A stretch of 64,000 nucleotides of DNA from Sycobia sp. Sy_11 (taxonomy: Eukaryota; Arthropoda; Insecta; Hymenoptera; Epichrysomallidae), in assembly GCA_018907035.1 (NCBI GenBank), contig JACCIC010000099.1, positions 1,302,501 through 1,366,500 on the forward strand. The letters run 5' to 3'. The position numbers and the translations under genes are program-made. The notes under the pieces are model-generated. The model was given only the letters and a program-made list of their open reading frames with translations, was not told the origin of the DNA and ran no database searches. Of the stretch, positions 12,042-24,528 are shown piece by piece; the first letter of the stretch is position 1, and each line of letters opens with the position of its first letter.

Positions 12042-13400
12042 ACATATGTCTGGCTATATACATATAATATGTATGTATAGATAGCCCGATTACCAAACAT
12101 CTAGGCGAATGACTATCAATATCGTTCGCATTTGCCTTGTCGCGGATGGCTCAGAAGTGCGTCGCCTCCGGTCATCGCGAATTTGAAAGGTCCCGCGCTA
12201 AGAAAGCCGCGAGTTTTTGATTCAGTCCTCCGTTGCAATTTTTACAAAATCATATATATATATACACATACATATATATATGTGTGTGTGTATATATATA
12301 TATATACTCACATATAATAAGATCTCTTTGCGGTTGCTGAGTAGCCGTTCGATCTTTTCGCGGTCAGCGCTACGTAAGCTCGGTTTCGAACCTATCTTTC
12401 ATTCAACGGGATTTCATTTTCTTTCGGCCGTGGCTTTTTTAATTTTTTTGTCACTCTCGATTTTCTTAAAAAAAAAGCTATAAATAATAGATCGAAAAAA
12501 GAAAAATTCGAAGGAAGGACTCCTAGAAAGTTTAGGTTACGTTCAAATAAGTAAATATCTGTTCGATATATACAGAGAAAATTTTTCACAGATAATGTGT
12601 AAACACTTTAAAAAGTAGATATATATGCATAAAAACTCAACGTATCCTGCGATTTATGGGAGCACATAAATTTCATTTTATGTACTCAAATGTACTGACA
12701 AAAAGTTGTAAAAAAAACCATAAATATTGGATAAGAAAAATGCTAAATTGCAGAAAACAAACTCTCTGGAACTTATAAAGCAAATTTTATTTCCAAGCGA
12801 GCATTGAAAGTCGAAGAAAGTGTTTTAACGGCCATGACAAATGTATTCATACTTTTAAACGATTTCTCAAGTCACGTCGCGCGCGAGTATCCCGAGTCCT
12901 GCGCATTGCATGAGAGATAAATTATTATATTGAATCTCTTTTTTCTCAGTCAATCGTTTTACGCAAATTTATATATATATATACCGATCAAGCATATTGA
13001 GGACGTGTAAAAAGAGCTCGAACGGAACATTATAATCATTTTCATACTGTCTAGCACTTAAATATCTTATCTTTTGGCACTCAATTTTCATATATATGTA
13101 ACTTATATATAGCAGTGTCTGTGTGTGTGTGTCCGCGCGCGTATGTGTGTGTGTGTGTGATGATTGATGGTTCTAACAATAAACTCGTCTTAAAAAACAT
13201 GTGAAAAATTTTTTGAATTTGATAGATTGTTTTCCGATACTTAGAATCGTACTATAACGAATTCAATTCGACGCGATGAAGATGCCTTTAAAAATTTCCC
13301 CTCTTACCGAGGAAATCCGGAGAATAAAAAAAACGACATATTATACATAGGAGTTCGCAGGTTGTCCGATGACTAAATTTCTTCCGCTGTTTGTGCATTC
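11345..13400. other. Mixed-composition intron DNA with small microsatellites
   Basis: Contains TATG repeats at 12011-12040, a compound CA/TA/TG tract at 12252-12307, and a (TG)n/(CG)n stretch at 13115-13159. No gene is supported; open frames over these tracts are simple-repeat artefacts. Confidence 0.55.
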
Positions 13401-13593
13401 AATACTTATATATATAGGATCACATAGGACAAGGTATGATGCGTGTGTTCGTGCAAGCTTATACCTATTAAAGGAGGCCAGCACCTCGCGTATGCCCCCC
13501 TCCCCTCGCTGTCTATGTTTTTATGCCGCACGAATTGTAAAAACAAGCCTAATATTTCATTCGGGCGATACGCGGCGCCCCGTATCGGAGTAA

Positions 13594-13669
13594 TGTTATA
13601 TATGCTATATATATATATACGTATGTATGTATGTATGTATATACATATATATGTATGTATATATATGTA
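13594..13669. repeat. Compound TA/TATG microsatellite
   Basis: Alternating TA runs and TATG units (for example 13620-13640). Overlapping frames are Tyr/Ile/Val repeats. Confidence 0.85.
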
Positions 13670-14104
13670 GAGACGACGAAACGAACATGAGCAACCAAGG
13701 CGCGCACTTTCTTCGGGATCGCGAAGGGGGGCACGGGGCGCATACAGCATCCACCCGTATCGGACCCTCTCGTGCGCATCATCATCATCATCATCAGCGC
13801 CGCCGCCGCTCGAATGTCACGACCGGCGCAGCTCATCCTAGCAGATCGTGTAATCGACTGCGAGTATTATAATCGGCCTCGGAAAATTGATGCGCCCGCG
13901 CTCTTATACGAGCTCCGTCGAGACTTCGTACGAGGTCTATACAGTATGTACCTTTTACGTATACTACGTACATGTAGCGCGCATGCATAGCCTACGTCTA
14001 TATAGCGCGCGCGTCACGATGTTATACACGTTTTAATTGGTGCTGGCGCCCGCTGGTTAATGAGACGTTAGGGGGTACAGAGGGATTAGCGTCGAATGAC
14101 TTCT

Positions 14105-14126
14105 ATTATATATATATATATATGTA

Positions 14127-14179
<53 letters not shown>

Positions 14180-14219
14180 CTATATATATATATGTGTGTA
14201 TATAGATATATATATATAT
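14105..14219. repeat. Compound (AT)n microsatellite, about 115 bp
   Basis: TA runs interrupted by single G or C (TATG, TATC). It is followed by a TG-rich stretch to about 14270. Confidence 0.9.
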
Positions 14220-14762
14220 TTTTGTATATGTTTGCGTGTGTGTTCGTGTGTAGTGTATATATGTCTATACGTATGTATATAGTATGAGCCGCCAGCCCAG
14301 GTATCGCGTACAGCGACGTATATATACAGGCCGAAGAGTTGTAATTGTGGGTTCGGAAAGCAGCGTTTGTCTTATTTCGCAATGCTGAATATTGCGCAAG
14401 CCCGCGCGCGACGTCGGGGGGAGGTGGGAGGGCTGAACAACGCGCCGCGACGGCTCGCGTAACCCCTAGCTTACATATAGATTTACACACTCACATGTAG
14501 ACGCACGCGCACACGGAGGCATGCACGCTGTGGAAGTGTACGGAGTTTTTCGTCCGTGGCTTCCTGATCATCGATCTCTCCTCTTCTGAAGACTCGTTGG
14601 TCGGGCTCCGGCGCCGCGTCGCTGGGAGTGATCACAGAGAGGACAAGGGACGCGTATAGACGGTGCGTTTCGACCGCGCCGTGAGTTATTCTGTTCTCTC
14701 GCCACTTTATTGTTTAATCTTGGAGGGAAAAAGTTAGGCTCTTTCTCTTTTTCTCTCTATGC

Positions 14763-14790
14763 ATGTGTGTGTGTGTGTGTGTTGTGTGTG
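14763..14790. repeat. (GT)n microsatellite
   Basis: About 28 bp of GT with one TT interruption, in a GC-moderate block (14290-15150) that has no supported gene. Confidence 0.85.
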
Positions 14791-15497
14791 GAAGAAACAA
14801 GAGCTGTAGAAGAAGGAAGAAACAAGAGCCCGACAATAACGAAGTCGACCCACACGGCGAGCAAGCCCATTAACACCTGCGCGGAATATATGAAACGCGG
14901 AGGGCGCGAAAATCGTGGGCCGTGAGCGTGCTTCGGTATATCGAGACCGTCGTGTTCTTCCACCCATTCAAATCGCCCATCGCCGAGGGATATTGAATGG
15001 AATACGCGTACCGCATCGACACGAGGCGCGAATCGCTTCCAATCCACCGGCTTGCCATCCGTTGCACGCGGCAAAAGAGGCGATCGTGTAAAAAGTACTC
15101 GATCCACCCACCTGACTTTCGTAATCACGCGTGCGCGGCCGCGCATTGATGTGTGAACTCGTATCGATGTTCGATTTAATCATGCCAACGGTTGCTTTCA
15201 TGATTTGAAAAATTCAGAAAAACGTTTGAGCGTTACAGTACTGCCTAAGAATGAAATAAATATGTATTAATATATTACTAATATGTATTAATATATTAAT
15301 CTATAAATGGCGCACTTTTTCTTTAATACAAAAAGTCTATATTTAACTTGTAGGAACTCGAGTAGGAAATTAAAAATATTTATTAAGAAAGGGATGATAT
15401 TCTTTATTAAAAAGAACAGTAACAAATATAATATATGAAATATGAAAAAAAAACATATTTCCATATTTATTTTAAAAATTATACTACAATAATTAAT

Positions 15498-15674
15498 AGA
15501 TATAATTCAGAATATCTTTAAAGATTGAATAACTTTTTGAATTTTCAAAATTTATTAATGTCACGACTTTAATGTGAGATAAAACCGCGGTAATGGAAAA
15601 ATTAACTTGGCGGGATGATTGGCTTAGTCGATTACGAAAACTTAAAAGGCTATTCAATCTTTAAAGTTATATCT
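15498..15674. repeat. Foldback with about 40-bp imperfect inverted arms
   Basis: The arms 15498-15546 and 15636-15674 pair with a perfect 15-bp core: CTTTAAAGATTGAAT at 15516-15530 against its complement at 15652-15666. The spacer is about 90 bp. A short direct duplication of an AT-rich 22-mer lies just upstream (15259-15300). The size fits a small MITE remnant or a hairpin transcript; no coding is present. Confidence 0.5.
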
Positions 15675-16386
15675 ATAAATTCTTCAACTCAAATTTCCAG
15701 ACCCATATACAGTAATGTAAAATTATTTTCAAATTTCTTTGAAAATTAGCCTTGTGCAATTTTTTGGCATTACCGTAAGTATAAAATGGTTCTTGAAATT
15801 TTCAAAATTGCTCGAACCAATCAGAAGCAAAATTAAATTAAGTATCAATATATGAGCTTTTAACTATACGTCGATAGCGCCGTGGGCGAATGATCGAACA
15901 AGGCGCGCGCGGTGTGCGTGTACCGGACAAATGATTTACTATCGATGGATGTTGCAGGTAAATTTTGCCTTCCATCCCCTCTTAGTTGTCTCTCCCATAC
16001 TCTGTGTGTGCGTGTGTGTCTTTTTCTCTTTATTTATTTCTTGCTCTCTTTCCCCGACTAGACGAATCGGTGACTCATTAATACCTGACACGGACAACCG
16101 CATGAGGTCGCATAATTAAACCGACCACGCCAAAAAACTGCAGCGATGTGCAAATACAATCAAGCATTGAGCTTAGCGTAATATCGCTGGAAATTCACCG
16201 GAGTTATCTCGGTGCTATTGCTTTGTTTTGTTTTGGTTACATTTACGCGTAGGCAGGCCAAGAGGCCCGCACTACTTCGTTTACTGCCCAAAAGCCGCAA
16301 AGCCACCATAAACTGCGCCCACGCATTTTGACGGCGAGTTTCAGAAATTATACACGGTAAATTAAGCAAAGGCATTCATTCTACGG

Positions 16387-16389
<3 letters not shown>

Positions 16390-16435
<46 letters not shown>
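16390..16435. repeat. (TA)23 microsatellite
   Basis: A pure run followed by TATGTATACGTATATATAG. Confidence 0.95.
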
Positions 16436-16439
<4 letters not shown>

Positions 16440-16831
16440 ACGTATATATAGCTTTCTAGAGAAAAGCTTAGATAGTCGATTTTAAACGGTTTTCTTCCCG
16501 CTTTTCTTCCTATTTCTTTTATGTTCTTCTTTTTTATGCTCCTTTTTCCGCCACCAAGGAAATTAATGAAATCATTTGTAAACACGGAACAAATCCGACG
16601 GTCTGACGGCACAAATGAGAAATTTACTGGATCGAACATCGATAGCCCCCTGGGCGCCGCTCGAGTGCCCGACACGCCAAAAGAAAACGGAACGGTATAA
16701 AAAGACACGAGTATATATCGACGAATGAAAAAAGACCTCTTGCTGTATTTATATTTTATCGTAGAGTCGAAATCGGTATTTGCGGTGCACTGAAAAACCA
16801 CGTGGGTTATTAATTTACAGACGGGCACGGG

Positions 16832-16832
<1 letters not shown>

Positions 16833-16877
<45 letters not shown>
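16833..16877. repeat. (TA)22 microsatellite
   Basis: A pure run followed by CAATATATACATACACATAC. Confidence 0.95.
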
Positions 16878-16881
<4 letters not shown>

Positions 16882-17682
16882 ATATACATACACATACAAA
16901 TATCGAAGAATCGAACTTAAGTCATCGATTCATAGAACTATGATATATACAGAAATATCTAAATTTTTGATTACATCCATCCATCTCGAGGAGATCGCGT
17001 CTCGTCGATGCCGTGCGACGACGTAGCGGCGGCACAGATTCCGAGTCCTTCTCGAAACAATTATCGAATACCGGAGCGATTTCGCAATGGTGCGCCGACA
17101 TACACTCCCACACACGCACACCCATACATATACACTCTCATATATCCATAACTGATCGAATTCGTTACCCGCCTAGACGTTCGCGAGCAATATCTGTATA
17201 ATGAAACAATCGCCTCCGGGGACGGAGGTTTGTACAATTAACGCGCGCGTTCCCTTTTCGTTTCGATCCAAGATCGGAGATAAGGCGCGCGCGCGACGAA
17301 TGGGCTTATTCGGGGGCGTCAAGGACGCTGACGAACGGCAATGAGGGGCCATGGGAGGCCGGCCGGCTCGCGCGGTCGGTATACTTGCAGGGGTGTGGGC
17401 CGAGAAACTGTTTTTTACATACATACGCCTTATATTTTCGTTGGTTATGAGATCGTAGACTGCGTATTAAACGATGACGCACGCTGAGAGTGGAACGATG
17501 AATTTGCCGGGATCGTTAGATTCGTTTATGATGGTCGACTAAAGCAATGCTTGGAGATAAAATCGATCGCAAGCGAGACCCACGGTCGAATTATGGGGAA
17601 CTACTACCCGGGTATTGCGAACTATTCTAACTCATAGTCACACCTGAGTCAAGCTTTGAGATAAATTTGGACTAGATACAGG

Positions 17683-18951
17683 TCAGATGTAACGAAATCC
17701 ATTGATTAATTTATTTACAATAGTGGGCCAGCTTTGCGTAATCGATGATTCAATAACATTATACGCATAATTCATGGTATATATTGTGACACTTATCCAG
17801 CACTGTCGAACCTGTTCCAGATTAGCTTGGCTCATAGTTGAAGTAACGTACGTTATGTCAGTATGTTATTCGCTTCCTCTTCTAAATTCAAATTAGTCAT
17901 TATAGTCGTTCTTCCTGATGCTCGAGATAAACTGGATCCTTCGAGCTTAACGTACTAGAAACAAGTTTTTCATTTTATCGTTTAGTAGTTTCGGTAATCT
18001 AGACAGTGTTATATGTACACTTGTTTCTGATTAGATAATTTTACGATGTCAAACGTTTTTGATCGAAACATTAAAACAGAAATATGATTGAAATGAGGAA
18101 AATTATGATTAGATTTATAGAAATTATATATACATCTGTATAAATGAGCATGAAAAAATTCTTTGGAATGGATGATTTATTGACAAACGTAAAACCTATA
18201 TGCAATTTCTTCATTTGCCGCGGAATAAGTTATGGATTATAAAAATATTTAAATATATACTTAACCAATGCTTATTTTCTCAAGATTGAGCCAACCGACT
18301 CTTAATCTCTCTCGCAAATCAAACCTCGTTTACTTTCTACCTTTATTTCAGATTTGAAAATATCTTCAGTGCCGCCTCCAGGTTCGCTAAAAATTTCTTC
18401 AATCTTTTTTAGATCAAATTTTTCCTACCAATCATGGCGTGGCATTTAGCCTGTTATGATTTCCCATAAATGTAAGAGCTCTCTAATATAAGCAGAAGAT
18501 TTTCCTTGCTGTTTCTTTTCGTCGTTTCCTTCATTGACATACTTCAATTTCAATGACCTCCCTGTCATTTCACTTTCTCTGGCTATTTAAAATTCTGAAT
18601 TTGACTCAATGTAGAATTCGTTTATAGTCGACTGAATCTCAGATATTGGACAGCGATCAGTAAGAATACTAAAGCTGTATAAAGTAGGCTATCGATTTAA
18701 AGCAAAGACTTTTCCGCAATATTCTGCTGTTGAATTTCTTGCATTGTCATCCGCATTGTTCTAGTCGCAGGCAAATCATGGAAAACTTATACCGGCTGTA
18801 CACGATCCTTGTAATATTTGCATATGTACAGAATGAAACAATTATCGGTTCTTACACAATTGCGTTTAATTGATTGCAAAAAAATTTTCAAGCACTTGAG
18901 AAAATCTCACTTGGGAGTCGACAGTGACAAAAGCTTTAACGCATTATCCAT
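17683..18951 (-). pseudogene. Degraded coding relic of unknown family, antisense inside intron 1
   Basis: Read on the minus strand, long open segments follow one another with breaks. From an ATG at 18951, open runs span 18910-18951, 18790-18906 (39 codons) and 18700-18786 (29). After a one-base frame shift near 18700 come 18590-18688 (33), 18449-18586 (46), 18305-18424 (40) and 18074-18229 (52). Another shift leads to 17686-17868 (61 codons). Stops lie at 18907, 18787, 18689, 18587, 18446, 18425, 18302, 18230, 18071 and 17683. In DNA this AT-rich the mean chance run is about 14 codons, and the residue composition looks protein-like (AYIRELLHLWEIITG; EEIFSEPGGGTEDIF; LEQVRQCWISVTIY). A weaker 23-codon piece at 19071-19139 may extend it upstream. 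I do not recognise the family. Total length (about 420-480 codons) would fit a small cellular gene, a transposon gene or an endogenized viral gene. It is clearly non-functional as it stands. Confidence 0.45.
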
Positions 18952-19465
18952 TATAGCTTGAATAAATTTCAATCGTTAAAAAGCAATCCCTATTGTTAAA
19001 TTGATTTATACATGCTTCTGTTGACTTGAATCAATCTGTTAGTCTGTCAATAACATAACGATAAATATTACAGCATTATTATACTTCCAGCAAAACGTAT
19101 TACGAACGAATCCGAGCAGAACTGCGCCACAATATTCAATTACATTTTTTCATCAAAGCCAAAATTTTAAGAGGGGTGTTCAATTAGAATTCAATAGCCC
19201 ACTCAATTATTAATTTATATGTCTTTATATACAGATATATCTTTATATAGAAAGCCCGCGTTACAAAATCACTTGACATTAAATCGTATCCTCCTTTCTG
19301 CACGGCAGCAACTGAATAATCCGATACGTTGGAATTAATAATTCATCGCGCTCTCAAATTCGAAGCTGCGCGCGCACACGCGAAGAAAGGCGGAAAAAGA
19401 AGGAAGCGCGTTGAAAAATCACAGCAACCTTCTCGCCTCCGTCTCCTTGGAAGCGAACTATCATA

Positions 19466-19468
<3 letters not shown>

Positions 19469-19518
<50 letters not shown>
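19469..19518. repeat. (TA)24 microsatellite
   Basis: A pure run at the left edge of a CG-rich block (19520-19990). Confidence 0.95.
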
Positions 19519-19523
<5 letters not shown>

Positions 19524-19852
19524 CCGCGCCACATTACCTGGCTCTCCGCGCGCACGTTTGTGTGTACCTGTATACATACGAGCGCGATCCGCGCCGCCCC
19601 TATTTAACGGCTAGATTGCGTTGCGCGCGCGGACTCTGGGAAATCGCCCCCTCCCCTCGCCGCGCCGCTCGTCATCCACTCTATATGGCGCGCAGAGAGA
19701 CCGCGCGACCGGATCGCGCCTTCATTACGCTCGCGCCCGCATATATGCGTCTTTCCCAGTCTCCCACCCACCCTCCTCCTTGTCGCCCCCTCCCTTCCTC
19801 CCGCCATTCTACGCATTCAACGCGCGATCGCGAGACTGCACGAGTCAGAGAG

Positions 19853-19856
<4 letters not shown>

Positions 19857-19886
<30 letters not shown>
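19857..19886. repeat. (GA)15 microsatellite
   Basis: A pure GAGA run within CG-rich DNA; a potential GAGA-factor binding cluster by analogy only. Confidence 0.9.
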
Positions 19887-19889
<3 letters not shown>

Positions 19890-20009
19890 CGAGAGTGCGC
19901 TCGTGTGTGTATATATGCACGTGTATATGAGACAGCGAACTGCCTCGTGGGTGTTTATAGTGTCGTGCTCCGTGGGAACCGGTGAACTATCTTATTGAAC
20001 GCCGAACCC

Positions 20010-20014
<5 letters not shown>

Positions 20015-20066
<52 letters not shown>

Positions 20067-20104
20067 CATACATACATACATACATACATACATACATACA
20101 TACA

Positions 20105-20138
<34 letters not shown>

Positions 20139-20150
20139 CATACATATACA
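20015..20150. repeat. (TA)n followed by (CATA)n compound repeat
   Basis: (TA)n at 20015-20059 runs into about 17 CATA units (20066-20132), then decaying TA/CATA to 20150. Open frames on both strands here are simple Tyr/Ile/His/Met/Cys repeats. Confidence 0.95.
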
Positions 20151-20219
20151 CTGTATGAGTCCCAACTACGTATATACGTTTGCTTGTGTGCCTGCGCGTT
20201 CTTGTGTATATAATGCCGT

Positions 20220-20900
20220 CCAAAAGTTTTGCATAATCTCTGCGTTTTTAATGCGATTCCACGTAAAAAAAAGAGATCGAAAACTTCGTGGAATTAGAAT
20301 GGACCGATATTATACAATAGTTTTGAAAATCTTTTTCGATTTTCATTTGTTTGCAAAAATAATGCAGATTTCGTCCTAAATTTCGAGGATGGAAATTTGT
20401 TTCGTCGTGCTGAAAATTTAAATATTTTTTAAACTCTTGCTTTTTTGAAAAATATATTTTGCCTGGGAACATCCATTAAATAAGTATTTCAGTATATATC
20501 TATTTATTTTTAACTCGTTAATCGCACATTATTTACCTTGATCTCTCACTAGTTAATATAATGTTCGAAGTTTCAATTTGCAGACTTCCTCAATAAATCA
20601 GGCTTCCCAGCCTTTGTACGCCCTCGCAACGAATCCCCATCGTTCGGCATTACATCAATCATTATAAAGCCGGCTTAGCGTTAGAATCGCGGATTTTTCG
20701 ATTCGAGCTAGACTCTTCGGCGAGATGCGAGAGGCCCTCCGATTGTTCTCACGACACCGAGCCGCGACGAGCCGACGGCGAACTTTTGCGCTCTACTGTA
20801 CACTCCCGAGTAGGCAGAATGCATCTCCCTCGATGAGTACACATAGCCGAGCATTGGATCAAAAGCCTGCCCGCGCCGACTAATACGATCCTCTTTTTCT
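20220..20900. other. Intron DNA without a supported gene
   Basis: AT-rich to about 20580, then moderate GC with CG motifs. A 74-codon minus-strand frame (20248-20472) has no ATG start and no motif. Confidence 0.5.
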
Positions 20901-20901
20901 C

Positions 20902-20904
<3 letters not shown>

Positions 20905-20933
<29 letters not shown>
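20905..20933. repeat. (CT)14 microsatellite
   Basis: A CT run in a CG-containing block, followed by CACTCGCTCTG. Confidence 0.9.
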
Positions 20934-20937
<4 letters not shown>

Positions 20938-20939
20938 GC

Positions 20940-22200
20940 TCTGTAGTCACGCGTGGCGGTTATAACACTCTCTTAGATACGTAATATGTCGCTCTTCGCG
21001 TCTAGGAAGAGGTGTGTCCGCGAACGCGTATGTTCGTGGCATAATAACGCCCAACCGCGACAGGTTGCCGCTTGGGAAAAACTGACCGACTTTTTTTCCT
21101 CCCAGATTTCTATATATAAATACTCGAGGGATTGCGTTCTTCTCGTTAATCGATCACGATAGATCTTATCGATTCGGCGCGTCCAAGAATCATTGATCTT
21201 ATTCTATACTTGCAGTGTTTCATTTCGTCCAGCGGCCGCGAGTATTCGACGGTATTTGGATTTTAGAAATGCCCATAGACAATAAATCTTAGCTCACTAG
21301 GTGGATTTAATTGGAATTCAATACGTCGAAGGCGCATAATGTGTGCTCGATCCATCCATCTCAGCTCGCGAGCTGCTAATTGCTCGTTTTTTCTTGTTTT
21401 TTTTTTATTTACTAATCGAATCAAATCTTTTAATTTATGATTTTTAAAGGCTGATATATGTGTGTAAGGTATCGTTCACAGGATTTATAAATATGTCTAT
21501 CAAATTACATCTTTTTTCATAAAACAAGTTATAAGTGAGAAAGAGAACATGTTAAACAAAGATATAATTAGATCATTATACCGGCGAACAGCAGATATAA
21601 TCTGTTCATTGCTCAAAACCTGCTTATATTGTTCTTTTCGCTGATGCTTAATTCAAATTTCTAGTTCATTTAACTTCAATGTTTACATATCTAGACTTCG
21701 ATTTAATTTTCAAAAACAAATAAAATATTATTAAGCAGTCATCTGGTTCTAGATATGTTATTAATAATATCGGCATATTCAATCGAATTTCATAATTTTC
21801 GAATTCAATTCAGCAGAAAAAATTGCGATAAGAAATATCTTTGATTTCGGTCCGAAAAATTTTTTTCCTACAATTTTAATTTGATTACCTGCCACTTTTC
21901 ATGATTTTCTCCATTTTCACCTTAGTTTCTACAATTTTTTGTCAAAAATTTTTATGTACAGGGCTTAATGGAATTTCGGAATGAAATTCAGTATAAAAAA
22001 GTAGATGAAAGTATGTGGCTTTGATAAAAACGAAATGTTTTATTTTGTAAACCTTAAATTGAAAAAATTTCATGTATCATTATGCAAGAGATACTTGGAA
22101 GAAAAGAAAGTTGTTGAAGAAACAGCGTATTTCATCAAGACATATAAATTTTAAAATTTACGTATATTTTAATACAGAATAAGAATAATCGATATACACA
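20940..22200. other. AT-rich intron DNA without genes
   Basis: No open frame, repeat family or structure is recognised; AT-rich from about 21370. Confidence 0.55.
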
Positions 22201-22204
22201 TATA

Positions 22205-22218
<14 letters not shown>

Positions 22219-22255
<37 letters not shown>
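22219..22255. repeat. (GT)18 microsatellite
   Basis: A pure GT run preceded by a short TA run. Confidence 0.95.
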
Positions 22256-22256
<1 letters not shown>

Positions 22257-22679
22257 ATGTGTGTAATAGATAATAGAAATCGGATTCATTTAAATCAGTA
22301 GAATTTGTTACACACACCATTCGGGACGGGTCATTTAGCGCTGACGCTCAACCTAATCTGACCTAATACGACCGTTACAGCACGTAAACTGTGCCCAAAA
22401 GAGTAAAGGGGATGCGAGTTCTGTTCTTCAGACTTCGGGCACCGGTAAGCTGAATGTAATTGAATCCAATTCCAACAAATACGGACCCCTTTTCGGTACG
22501 TCGACGATATCGACACTACTTTTACAAATCTTCCTTACGAATTTATCGATGAATTAAGATTCCTACTAGAATCAAAGGAAGATAATGCAACAGTTATAGT
22601 ACGCACGTAAATTTACAACTCAATATCCGTCGGAACAATTATATCATCGGCCTCGTTGAGATTACAACTGTACTCGTGC

Positions 22680-23520
22680 TCGTTAGAAAACTGTGCGCCT
22701 CGCTGTGCGCCGCAACTCGATCGCCATCTAATTGGATAAACTCACGACTGCTTATTCATTAGAGTTTTATTGACAATCATTTTGCTGAAACGCACTTTCT
22801 TCGTAGAATTACGGGCGCGTTTCCGTTCCAGCGAATCGTACTCCGAACGGCGCGCAACGCGATATCTGGCAGAAAGGCGCACCGCGGCTACGCACAATAA
22901 TTATTCCATAAAGCGACGGATTGCTTTTCCTTTCATCCACCCGTAAGATCTACATAATAAACTTCGCCGTTTCCGGTAAAAATCCACGGGGGCGCCCGTT
23001 TACAGCGCACGCGCATACGCAAGAGCGCGGGCGCGACTACGGCCCGCGATCGAGACGTTTCGCCGGCCGCGTAATAAAGCCCGGGAGCGCGAGCGCGCGC
23101 GTCGTCCTAGGCCTTTAATTATATGCGCGGCGCGCATATCGGGGGCGCTATCGGAGCCGAAGCAGGCGGCCCGTCGCCGCGCCGTACCCGCGGGTACCTG
23201 GAACGATCGGCGAACAATGGTCAGCGAAGGGGGGAGGGGGGGCGGGTGACACGGCGGAACGCGGCGGCCTCCCGTCGCTCGTCGCTCGGATGAATCGGCG
23301 CCGGGCTGCCGCGCGGGAGCCGGCTGTCCCAATTAGCGCGGCTGGCGCGCGGAATCCGGTGGCTGCCCGCGGCGGGTGCGGGCGCGTGGCGTTTTTCGCA
23401 ATGCGAAATGCAAACCCGTCTTCGGCGGGCGAGCGCGGCCGCTGCCTCGTTTTGCCGAGACGGTGCGGCTCGTTTTCGCGCGCAACCGAATCCGCCTGAT
23501 TAATCGTCCTCGTCTCGAGC
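22680..23520. other. CpG-rich island inside intron 1
   Basis: Very GC- and CpG-rich, with many CGCG motifs and a G-quadruplex-type motif at 23229-23246 (runs of 6, 7 and 3 G, separated by A and C). Several long frames overlap here on both strands with no domain, which is expected at this composition. A regulatory element is possible but unproven. Confidence 0.5.
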
Positions 23521-23649
23521 CAACGAATGAGTATACGAATTCGCGCGAGATTGATATTCTAGTCAATTTTGCACCTTGCTTGACGCTTAGATTTTGCAAG
23601 TATTTCAAGAAATTCGTTCTCTGCGATTTACTACGTCTTATTATTTGCA

Positions 23650-24469
23650 TGCTAGTAGTCTTCTTGTAAGTCTTTAGACAATACTCGATTAATAATGCTG
23701 AAATGTATCTCAAAAGCATAATAATTATATACTTGATAATAATTGTTAATTGTAATAATTCATAATACTAATTAATAATTGGAATAATTGATAATAGTAA
23801 TAATTGATACTTTGGAAGAAATGGATATCTCGAAACCTAAAATCAAGATACTATAATAGCTTCTATTCATTTCGCTGTCGAAAAAATTAATTTTATCACA
23901 AATATTATTCATAAAGTAAATGAATTTTTCATTCTGAGACATGAAATTTTTTGCAAGTATCTTTGTATGTAATACGTAATAACTAGAAAAACTTATTTTA
24001 AGAACGAACAAAATTCATAATAATTGACGCATTCTATAAATTTTCTTTCTTCACAGGACAAACTGTATTAATTTATAATCTTTAAAAACTTACATTAAAA
24101 TCAATTATAATGCCTAACTAAATGTACCAATTACTTTAAATCTAACATTTTAAGTAGTTGATAGGACTAACTATAGACTAATAAAAATTATCACAGTTTT
24201 GATGAATATATAATATAATATTCATAGATAAACATAATATGATCACCGTTGATCATATTTGTACAGATTTTCATTCCAGAAGAGTTTAAAAAGTTTATCA
24301 AATGATTAAAGCAATACATGAATAATAAAGATTAGAAAAGAGAAATGTTATATATTTATAATATTTTAGTAATGTAATGATATTAGATCAACCATAGTTG
24401 GCCAAGAAATGTTTCTGCTCAGGAACAATTTCTATGGATAGCCAATCTAATAATTTCAATAAGCATTAT

Positions 24470-24475
<6 letters not shown>
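23650..24475. other. Very AT-rich intron DNA
   Basis: TAAT/AATT-rich simple sequence near 23720-23810. An imperfect hairpin with ATTAGAT/ATCTAAT ends lies at about 24384-24451. No gene. Confidence 0.5.

Positions 24476-24478
<3 letters not shown>

Positions 24479-24521
<43 letters not shown>
24479..24521. repeat. (AT)20 microsatellite
   Basis: An alternating run with one ACAT interruption at its left end. Confidence 0.95.

Positions 24522-24528
<7 letters not shown>

Noticed and set aside
20217..20480. Tc1/mariner end suggested by GTCCAAAAGTTTTGCATAAT
   Set aside because: No matching inverted end could be found nearby and the overlapping minus-strand frame lacks transposase motifs.
22340..22380. 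Telomere-type CCTAA repeats
   Set aside because: Only two spaced CCTAA words (AACCTAATCTGACCTAAT), not an array.
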